DNA from: a bacterium
Lineage (GTDB): Bacteria; Verrucomicrobiota; Verrucomicrobiia; Chthoniobacterales; Terrimicrobiaceae
Direction: 5' to 3'
Assembly (NCBI GenBank): GCA_009920585.1
Contig: RFZT01000104.1
Coordinates: 1-8,030 of the forward strand
DNA length: 8,030 nucleotides
This document shows positions 1 through 5,134 of this stretch, piece after piece. Each line of letters opens with the position of its first letter. The stretch's first letter is position 1. Both the position numbers and the translations under genes were made by a program. The notes beneath the pieces were generated by a model. The model made no database searches, had not been told where the DNA came from, and saw only the letters and a program-made list of their open reading frames with translations.

Positions 1-239
1 TAACTCAAGCGCGTGTCGTTGAAAATGCCCTCAATCGCAAATCCATTCGTGTGGGATTTGATCAGGTCGGTGACTGTCGAGGTGCGTGGAGATTGAAGTC
101 GAAGCAGAACGCATATCGCCTCGAGAATCGAAGTTTTCCCTTGAGCGTTTTTTCCCACGATATACGTGCGCTGCGGTCCGGGATGGACGTCCAGCGAGTC
201 GAAGCAACGAAATTGGCTCAGGCGAACCTGTGTGATCAC
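1..239 (-). CDS. recF: RecF, DNA replication/repair ATPase, N-terminal part (runs off left edge)
   Basis: RecF is a cytoplasmic SMC/ABC-type ATPase that helps load RecA at single-strand gaps. The visible 79 codons match the RecF N-terminus: a first strand reading VRLSQFRCFDSLDV, then the Walker A motif GKNAQGKT followed by SILEAICVLL, then SPRTSTVTDLI, which resembles the RecF segment after Walker A. The start is taken as GTG at 239, because an in-frame TGA lies at 245-243 and no other start codon falls between. No Shine-Dalgarno sequence is visible. The gene begins 56 bp after the stop of the upstream metallopeptidase on the same strand. The Walker B and signature motifs lie outside the window. 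SMC-like ATPases other than RecF are possible but fit less well. Confidence 0.85.
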   Translation of the reverse strand, partial: MITQVRLSQFRCFDSLDVHPGPQRTYIVGKNAQGKTSILEAICVLLRLQSPRTSTVTDLIKSHTNGFAIEGIFNDTRLS

Positions 240-295
240 GCGTCAGATATTGACTGGATGCCGCAGCGGGTCAAACCCTCGAGAAAAAACCTTTT

Positions 296-988
296 TCAAT
301 CCTCGTCGCGCCGACCTGTCAGCAGGGGGAGGAGATGCCAGATAAAATATCCCAAGGAGGTCAGGAAGGCAGCGACATACGTGAGCGCCGCCGCATTCAG
401 AACGCGACCGACGCCCACCTCTTCGGTGCTGGTGGAAAGGATGCCGCAATGGCGTAGTGCCGCTCGGGCGCGATTCGAGGCATCGAACTCCACGGGGAGT
501 GTAATGAGATTAAAAAGCATGATGACACCCCAACCGATGGCCATAATGAACAGCACCGTGTGCGGGCGAATGAACCCTGTAAAAAGGCCGATCAGCGGTA
601 GCCACATCACGATCTGGCTCGCAAACTGCGTTGCACCCACAGCAGCCATTCTCATATTGAGCGGGGCATAGGCTCGGGCGTGTTGGATCGCGTGACCCGC
701 TTCGTGTGCGGAAACCGCCAATGCAGAAATGGAATGCCCTCTGTAGTTGTCCGTACTAAGCACGAGTCTTTTGTGTGTCGGATCGTAATGGTCCACTAAC
801 TCGCCCTCCTGAGACACAATTTCCACGTCCTGAATCCCTGCATCGGCCATCACACGTCTCGCGGCTTCCGCTCCCGTGATGCCGGAAATGGAGGGCTCCT
901 CTGCATAGCGGCGATAGACGCTCTTCACGCGATGAGAAGCCCAAAACGAAAGACCCATGGTGACGGCAAAGATGAGTAATGGAATCAT
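296..988 (-). CDS. YugP-type membrane zinc metallopeptidase
   Basis: This 230-residue protein matches the neutral zinc metallopeptidase family of Bacillus YugP (Zn_peptidase_2) along its whole length. Visible features in order: an N-terminal membrane segment (about 1-17), the family segment GITGAEAARRVMADAGI (about 36-52), DHYDP (66-70), the zinc motif HEAGH (His95, Glu96, His99) followed by AIQHA, two hydrophobic segments at about 125-163, LPVEF (Glu167, the likely third zinc ligand), the conserved LNAAALTYVAA stretch (about 198-208) and a C-terminal hydrophobic segment. Substrates for the family are poorly known. The start is uncertain: ATG at 988 is preferred, but an in-frame TTG at 997 would add three residues, and neither has a Shine-Dalgarno sequence. 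The gene lies between amt and recF on the same strand and ends with TGA at 296-298. Length is normal for the family and the zinc ligands are intact. Confidence 0.9.
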   Translation of the reverse strand: MIPLLIFAVTMGLSFWASHRVKSVYRRYAEEPSISGITGAEAARRVMADAGIQDVEIVSQEGELVDHYDPTHKRLVLSTDNYRGHSISALAVSAHEAGHAIQHARAYAPLNMRMAAVGATQFASQIVMWLPLIGLFTGFIRPHTVLFIMAIGWGVIMLFNLITLPVEFDASNRARAALRHCGILSTSTEEVGVGRVLNAAALTYVAAFLTSLGYFIWHLLPLLTGRRDED

Positions 989-1006
989 ACGGGGCAAAAG
1001 ATAGTC

Positions 1007-1022
1007 GTTTTTTTAAAAAAAC
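1007..1022. repeat. Perfect A/T palindrome between amt and the metallopeptidase gene
   Basis: A 16-bp perfect palindrome, G followed by seven T, seven A and C, sits in the gap between amt and the metallopeptidase gene, 19 bp upstream of the latter's ATG. It has no GC-rich stem or flanking T-run, so it is not a normal intrinsic terminator. It could be a bent or easily melted promoter element or a weak bidirectional structure. Its role is unknown. Confidence 0.4.
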
Positions 1023-1080
1023 AACCGCTTTTGGAAATTTACAAATCTCGCACCCTCTCGATATGAGAAAACTTCGAGGA

Positions 1081-2364
1081 TTAGTCGTTGTAGGCGCTTT
1101 CGCCATGCTCGGCCAAGTCTAGCCCTTGGTCTTCCTCTTCCTCTGAGACTCTCAGCGGCGTGATCATTTTGATCCCAACTAATAAAATCCACGTGAGGAT
1201 CCCAGAAAATGCGATGGTGAATCCCACACCGATGGCCTGATTGATAAACTGGTTCATCCCGCCTTGGAGCGAAACCGCTACCCCTGCCTTTTGAAAAGTG
1301 CCAGCGATCAGGGGATTGATCTCAGACGAAGCCATGAAACCGAGAAGAAGGATTCCAACGGTGCTCCCCATGCCGTGAACACCGAAGACGTCCAATGAGT
1401 CGTCGTATTTGAAAATATTTTTGAGCTTAGTTACCGCCAGATAGCAAGCCGTGCCGCCCGCTAGCCCGATCAGAAACGCGGCCGGGATCGTCACAAAGCC
1501 CGAAGCTGGGGTGATGGTAGCCAAGCCCGCGACCATGCCGGAAGCGGCGCCAAGAACGCTTGGTCTTCCGAGTTTGAGCCATTCCAAGGCCACCCATGCC
1601 AAGGTCGCTCCAACAGCCGAAAAATGAGTTGCAGCAAAAGCACTCGTCGCCAGTGCCCCCACACTCACCGCGCTGCCAGCGTTGAATCCAAACCAACCGA
1701 CCCATAGCAACCCAGTCCCGATGAGGGTTAATACCACGTTGTGCGGGATCATAGGTTCATGGAGGTAGCCCGAACGTTTCCCGAGAAAGATCGCACATAC
1801 GAGCGCCGCGATACCCGAACTGATGTGCACCACGATGCCGCCGGCAAAATCCAGAACGGGAATGCTCCCACCCAAAGCCCAATTAAACAGTCCACCCTTA
1901 CCCCATAGCATATGGGCGAGGGGACAGTAAACGCAAAGAACCCAAAGTATCGTGAAGAGCAAGTAGGCTTTGAATTGCATCCGCTCGGCCACAGCTCCGC
2001 TAATGAGCGCAGGAGTGATGATGGCGAACATCATCTGGAAGAGCATGAAGGTTTGATGAGGGATCGTCGCTGCGTAGTCGGGATTGGGTTCCAAGCCGAC
2101 CCCTTTCAGGAAAAAATACTGCATCGGATTTCCAAAAAAGGCGTTTCCTTCGCCAAAGGCCAAACTGTATCCCACAGCCATCCAGAGGAACGAGGCCACT
2201 GCCATGAGGATGAGGCTATTCATCATCGTCGAGAGCACATTCTTTCGACGAACCAAACCACCGTAAAAAAGGATCAAACCCGGAGCCGTCATCATCAGCA
2301 CAAGAGCCGTGCAGACCAGCATCCAGGCATTGTCTCCCGAGTTGATTTTTGAGCCAGCGCCCAA
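1081..2364 (-). CDS. amt: Ammonium transporter, Amt/AmtB family
   Basis: This inner-membrane ammonium channel/transporter imports ammonium for nitrogen assimilation. As 427 residues it covers the full Amt fold with about 11 membrane segments. Residues that align with E. coli AmtB functional positions are present: Phe113 and Phe227 (phenyl gate), Trp154, Asp172 in LDFAGG, His180 and His330 (twin pore histidines) and Ser231 in GFNAGS. The tail GLDLAEHGESAY is the typical Amt C-terminus contacted by PII (GlnK) proteins; no glnK is in view. The start given is an in-frame TTG at 2364 with GAGG five bases upstream. The same frame stays open to a TGA at 2442-2440, and the extra codons read as plausible coding sequence (EDAAPDIASRLAHLEAA), resembling the periplasmic extension of some Amt proteins. 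The true start may therefore lie upstream; see findings. Product assignment is very safe, the N-terminus is not. Confidence 0.93.
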   Translation of the reverse strand: MGAGSKINSGDNAWMLVCTALVLMMTAPGLILFYGGLVRRKNVLSTMMNSLILMAVASFLWMAVGYSLAFGEGNAFFGNPMQYFFLKGVGLEPNPDYAATIPHQTFMLFQMMFAIITPALISGAVAERMQFKAYLLFTILWVLCVYCPLAHMLWGKGGLFNWALGGSIPVLDFAGGIVVHISSGIAALVCAIFLGKRSGYLHEPMIPHNVVLTLIGTGLLWVGWFGFNAGSAVSVGALATSAFAATHFSAVGATLAWVALEWLKLGRPSVLGAASGMVAGLATITPASGFVTIPAAFLIGLAGGTACYLAVTKLKNIFKYDDSLDVFGVHGMGSTVGILLLGFMASSEINPLIAGTFQKAGVAVSLQGGMNQFINQAIGVGFTIAFSGILTWILLVGIKMITPLRVSEEEEDQGLDLAEHGESAYND

Positions 2365-2453
2365 TGCGGCCTCGAGGTGGGCGAGTCTGCTGGCGATATC
2401 CGGAGCGGCATCTTCCGCAAAAAACGGTGGAGGAGAGATTCATCGGAGGTTGG

Positions 2454-2484
2454 ATTGTAGACCAAAGGGCTCCCATGCTGTCAA
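2454..2484 (-). promoter_or_regulatory. Candidate sigma-70-type promoter of amt
   Basis: On the minus strand a perfect -35 box TTGACA (2484-2479) is followed after 19 bases by TACAAT (2459-2454), one mismatch from the -10 consensus. The spacing is 2 nt longer than optimal. Transcription would start near 2447, only a few bases before an ATG at 2443-2441. An mRNA from this promoter would thus be nearly leaderless if that ATG is used, or have a leader of about 80 nt if TTG 2364 is the start. Confidence 0.35.
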
Positions 2485-2509
2485 TCAAAGCTCCGTCGGA
2501 GGGTGTTTA

Positions 2510-2641
2510 TTAGTACCGTCCGGAGTTGGTGGAAATATTCGGTTCATTGATGGCGCCTGCTCCACCCGTCCGAACCAAACTGAGGGAGATTGTAGAGGTC
2601 GTCGTAAACGCATCTTGCTGGGTTGTGATGGCGATACTCAT
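2510..2641 (-). CDS. Possible small ORF of 43 codons, unrecognised
   Basis: An ATG at 2641 opens a 43-codon frame that ends in tandem stops TAATAA (first stop 2512-2510). The product begins MSIAITTQQDAF and is rich in Ser, Thr and Gly, with no membrane segment or motif I recognise. It lies upstream of amt on the same strand and stops about 25 bp before the amt promoter candidate. No Shine-Dalgarno sequence is seen. It may be a real small gene, a leader peptide or chance; nothing beyond the open frame supports it. Confidence 0.15.
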   Translation of the reverse strand: MSIAITTQQDAFTTTSTISLSLVRTGGAGAINEPNISTNSGRY

Positions 2642-2718
2642 GGCTGAACTAACCTGTGTAGGAGCGGGTTTTTACTGGATTGGCATTTAGGAAGGAGGGA
2701 CGTCAAAAGTTGTAAATA

Positions 2719-2745
2719 TCAAGAAAACGGATGGGTAGCCGATAA
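2719..2745 (+). promoter_or_regulatory. Candidate sigma-28 (FliA/SigD) promoter for the chemotaxis operon
   Basis: The octamer GCCGATAA at 2738-2745 equals the -10 consensus of FliA-type sigma factors. Fifteen bases upstream lies TCAA (2719-2722), one mismatch from the TAAA core of the -35 element. Both spacing and orientation fit. The predicted start near 2752 is about 245 bp before the first chemotaxis ATG at 2997, which implies a long leader. Chemotaxis and motility genes are classic FliA targets, which supports the call; whether this organism has FliA cannot be seen here. Confidence 0.4.
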
Positions 2746-2996
2746 AAATATTTTTGGCGTAGTTTTAATCGCCGATTTCTTTTCAATGTTCCATTTTAGA
2801 AACATTTTTAGATGCTAGTTGACGAATGTGGCGTGAAGTGGTTCAAGCGTACGGGGCATTTTTAGCGGTCTGGAAAATATAGGGATTTCACAGATTAAAC
2901 TGCGGTGCCCTTTTATTAACCACATGACTGCAATCAAAGAAACATGAGGCGAAACTATTCTTCAGATTATCAACCATATTCATACCGTAGTAAGCT

Positions 2997-3119
2997 ATGA
3001 GCGTACCTAAAATTCTTAGTGTTGATGATAGTCGGATGGTTCACATGTTTATTACTCGTGGATTTGCGCCCTATGATGTGGATTTGGTCTTCGCGCTCGA
3101 AAAGAGAAGCCCTCGCTGA
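2997..3119 (+). pseudogene. N-terminal fragment of the receiver-receiver-STAS gene, cut off by a frameshifting deletion
   Basis: ATG at 2997 opens a frame whose product starts like a CheY-type receiver: KILSVDDSRMVHMF, with the acidic pair Asp10-Asp11 that binds Mg2+, then GFAPYDVDLVFA (beta-2). After this the frame runs into TGA at 3117-3119, giving only 40 residues. The receiver continues in the -1 frame from about 3095 (KEKPSLILLDV). The distance from Asp11 to the phospho-Asp codon at 3128 is 101 bp, where receivers normally have 129-132 bp. About 28 or 31 bp, roughly the loop and helix usually reading NGEEAL, thus seem missing, and either size also explains the frame change. This is the natural start of the gene annotated next. 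Sequence error is an alternative to true gene damage. No Shine-Dalgarno sequence precedes the ATG. Confidence 0.7.
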
Positions 3120-3121
3120 TC

Positions 3122-4276
3122 TTGTTGGACGTGACTATGCCCGTGATGGACGGAGTCGAATGCCTTGCCAAGCTCAAGGCGGATCCTGAGCTCAAAAGCA
3201 TTCCGGTCATCATGCTCACGGCTGAGGCTGGTAAAGAAAATGTGATCAAGATCGCGCAAATGGGCGCCCGTGATTACATCGTCAAGCCATTCGCTGATGA
3301 TGCTGTTGTTGAACGAGTTTCCCGATTTATTAAAATCAATCTTAAATCAGCACCCGAGCCAGTCCCTGCCGCAGTTATTCCAAAGAAAGAAAAAAAAGCC
3401 ACGGATCCGATCAAGGTTTTAGTCATCGACGAGTTTGCGTCGATTGTTGATTCGATTCAAAATGCGGTTTCATCTCGCGGGTGGTCAGTTGCAGGGGCGG
3501 CTAGTCCAGAGGATGCCTTGGTGAGCTATCTGAAGTGCTGCACGGATGCCAATGTCGCCCGAGGCCTCCTCGATATGGCCGAGTCGAAACGTATTGGCGG
3601 GCACTTTTCGGGAGCGCTCGTTGTTCCCACTGTGGCAGACGACAATGCGCCAGATATCATTTTGATGAGTTTGGCCTTCACTAAGAATGCGGCATTAAGC
3701 TTCGCTCAATTGCTGAAATCCATACCAGTTCTTAAAAACGTGCCCATTGTTGCTCTGTCTCTCAAGACGGCGACAACCGAGCAGAATGATGGCAAGAAAG
3801 TCGGTATTACCGATTTTATCACCAAGCCTATCAATTTCGGAGAGTTGCCGGATAGCGTCATGGCAGCGCTCGGTGTCGACATTACACCTCTTTATTTCTC
3901 TGCAGAAGGGATCGTTCAGGTCGCCGTCCTACCGCAGGCTCTTTCTGAAAGTGGCTCCCGTCTCCTCGCTCGGCAAGCGAAGAAGAAGATAGCGAGCCTT
4001 GTGAATGCCGGCTTCCATCAAATCCTCATTGATATGACGGAGGTGACGAACGTTGGAGTTCCCATTATCCGTGCGCTTACGTCTATCATCAATGAGGGTG
4101 TGGCCCTCCAAATGGAATGGCGCATCGTAGGGGCTGCGACTGTTCTTGCGACACTTCCAGCCTTTGTGACCACCTATATGAAATTGCCCGCATTGAAAGA
4201 TATTTCGAATCCTTTTCAGGGTATGGAGACCGTTCCTGTATATGAGTCACGAGATGCGGCTTTGATTTCGTTTTAG
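3122..4276 (+). CDS. Response-regulator protein: truncated receiver, degenerate receiver and STAS domain
   Basis: This is the remainder of the gene that begins at 2997. Counting TTG at 3122 as residue 1, it holds: (1) the rest of receiver 1 (1-75), with phospho-Asp3 in LLDVTMPVMDG, switch Thr33 in MLTAEAG and Lys55 in VKPF; (2) a linker rich in Pro, Ala and Lys (76-95); (3) a second receiver-like domain (about 96-251) that starts KVLVIDEFAS, has Ser183 in IILMSLAF where the phospho-Asp belongs, keeps Lys235 in TKP, and carries about 35 extra residues before that strand; (4) a STAS-like domain (about 255-384) with HQILIDMTEVTNVGVPIIRA and no Ser at the phosphosite. First gene of the chemotaxis operon, 13 bp before cheW. 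If expressed as shown it would need re-initiation at TTG 3122, GTG 3131 or ATG 3137 and would lack the first half of receiver 1. Domain calls are from motif and order; the STAS call is less certain than the receivers. Confidence 0.75.
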   Translation: MLDVTMPVMDGVECLAKLKADPELKSIPVIMLTAEAGKENVIKIAQMGARDYIVKPFADDAVVERVSRFIKINLKSAPEPVPAAVIPKKEKKATDPIKVLVIDEFASIVDSIQNAVSSRGWSVAGAASPEDALVSYLKCCTDANVARGLLDMAESKRIGGHFSGALVVPTVADDNAPDIILMSLAFTKNAALSFAQLLKSIPVLKNVPIVALSLKTATTEQNDGKKVGITDFITKPINFGELPDSVMAALGVDITPLYFSAEGIVQVAVLPQALSESGSRLLARQAKKKIASLVNAGFHQILIDMTEVTNVGVPIIRALTSIINEGVALQMEWRIVGAATVLATLPAFVTTYMKLPALKDISNPFQGMETVPVYESRDAALISF

Positions 4277-4289
4277 GGATACTGACTGC

Positions 4290-4820
4290 ATGTCTTCGCC
4301 TTTAGTAATAAGTCAGGAGCAGGGTTTGAATCTTCAACTTCTTGAGTTCATTTCGGAGGGGAAGAGTTACGCTTGCGATCTGCTCTGGGTGAAAGAAGTG
4401 CTGCGCGCTCCCGCCGTAACGCCAGTACACTTAGCGCCCTCGTATGTGCGCGGCGTTGTTCATCTCCGTGGGCAGATACTCACAGCGATTGATCTTGAGT
4501 TTCGTCTAGGATTAAAGGGGTGTGACACCCGACCGACAAACCGGTGTATTGTTTTTAAGACTGCATCAGATCTCTCGCGTTTACCCGTCCCTCCGGATGA
4601 TGCCTATTTGGTAGATAGCGATCGTACGGGTCTCTTGGTGGATTCCATTGGGGATATTCTTCCTTCTGGGTTTCGTATTCTTGCTTCTCCACCGGAGATG
4701 CTGAGTGGGCTAGATACGCGTTTTATTTTAGGCGTGATTAGCGGTCCGCAAGGCTTAACGACCGTTCTCAATGTTGGAGAATTTATCTCCCAGTTAGAAC
4801 CCATGAAAAGCCAATCGTAA
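4290..4820 (+). CDS. cheW: CheW-like chemotaxis coupling protein
   Basis: CheW is a cytoplasmic adaptor that links chemoreceptors to the CheA kinase in the sensory array. The 176-residue product has the CheW fold pattern: LLEFISEGKSYACDLLWVKEVL (about 17-38), then VRGVVHLRGQILTAIDL (53-69), which aligns with the family signature around NLRG. Arg60 and Gly61 are kept, while the usual Asn is His58. A later GLLVDSIGDIL (about 112-122) and FILGVISGPQGLTTVLNV (about 147-164) match the second half of the fold. Length is close to typical, with a slightly long insert around 93-108. ATG at 4290 has AGGGA ten bases upstream, the best Shine-Dalgarno match in the window. Its stop overlaps the next gene's start in TAATG (4818-4822). 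Confidence 0.9.
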   Translation: MSSPLVISQEQGLNLQLLEFISEGKSYACDLLWVKEVLRAPAVTPVHLAPSYVRGVVHLRGQILTAIDLEFRLGLKGCDTRPTNRCIVFKTASDLSRLPVPPDDAYLVDSDRTGLLVDSIGDILPSGFRILASPPEMLSGLDTRFILGVISGPQGLTTVLNVGEFISQLEPMKSQS

Positions 4821-5134
4821 TGACCGGTACTATCAAAAAGGGCGTTCTTAAAATAAACGCAAATGAGACTTTTGGAGGAAGTCATGTGGTTGATATTTCA
4901 GCACAAATTTCGGAATTCCTTAAAAAAAGTTTTACGCAAATCGTTCTCGATCTATCGAAAACCCATACTCCTGATGCGGGGACAATAACTCTCATTCATG
5001 CACTGGCTAATGAGTCAATGAGCCGTGGTATGCGGTTGCAAATCGATGCGGCCTCACTCGAGTGCTCCTATCTTTTAAACGTCATGCGCCTAAGTCGACA
5101 GGTCGACCTCACTTTAACCCAAAGCGAATCATGA
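4820..5134 (+). CDS. Small stand-alone STAS-domain protein
   Basis: The 104-residue product has the length and pattern of a single STAS domain (anti-anti-sigma factor/SpoIIAA fold): an N-terminal strand pair, QIVLDLSKTHTPDAGTITLI (40-59) as the core strand, turn and helix, and MRLQIDAAS (71-79) as the next strand. In phosphorylatable STAS proteins the turn reads Asp-Ser-(Ser/Ala)-Gly. Here it is Asp52-Ala53-Gly54-Thr55, so the usual Ser acceptor is missing. It is coupled to cheW by a 1-nt overlap (TAATG) and to cheA by ATGA (5131-5134), so it belongs firmly to the chemosensory operon. It may be a structural or binding partner of CheA, of the STAS-bearing receiver protein, or of a membrane or sigma regulator elsewhere; the sequence does not decide between these. 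Confidence 0.75.
   Translation: MTGTIKKGVLKINANETFGGSHVVDISAQISEFLKKSFTQIVLDLSKTHTPDAGTITLIHALANESMSRGMRLQIDAASLECSYLLNVMRLSRQVDLTLTQSES

Larger units (their letters stand above)
2444..2996. other. Divergent intergenic region between amt and the chemotaxis operon
   Basis: This stretch of about 550 bp separates amt (leftward) from the chemotaxis genes (rightward). It is more AT-rich from about 2700 onward. It holds the amt promoter candidate (2454-2484), a sigma-28-like promoter candidate (2719-2745), an AT palindrome at 2744-2755, and two exact copies of CATTTTTAG (2803-2811 and 2857-2865) with shorter variants at 2684-2690 (CATTTAG) and 2792-2799 (CATTTTAG). The plus-strand open frame across 2309-2647 is antisense to amt in its first part and resembles no protein I know. 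I see no tRNA, recognisable riboswitch or intrinsic terminator here. Confidence 0.7.

Noticed and set aside
51..671. Plus-strand open frame of 206 codons
   Set aside because: It lies antisense to recF and the metallopeptidase gene, whose products show clear family motifs. Its own product resembles nothing and has shadow-like composition.
998..1080. Intrinsic terminator after amt
   Set aside because: The A/T palindrome at 1007-1022 has no GC stem and no following T-run, and no other hairpin with a T-run is visible.
2489..2510. Hairpin CTCCG-T-CGGAG as a terminator
   Set aside because: The stem is short with a one-base gap, so only about three pairs could form around a real loop, and the following bases are not a T-run on either strand.
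1912..2647. Plus-strand open frames opposite and beyond the start of amt (1912-2352 and 2309-2647)
   Set aside because: The first is wholly antisense to amt and rich in His, Glu and Arg as expected from a reverse reading. The second runs from antisense amt into the intergenic region without motifs or a ribosome site.
2826..2882. 18-codon frame starting MWREVVQAYG upstream of the chemotaxis operon
   Set aside because: It is very short, has no ribosome site or overlap with a gene, and many such frames arise by chance.
3095..3120. Programmed -1 frameshifting as the way to make full-length receiver protein
   Set aside because: A slip at GAAAAG would restore the frame, but there is no classical slippery heptamer or obvious downstream structure, and about 9-10 residues of the receiver would still be missing.
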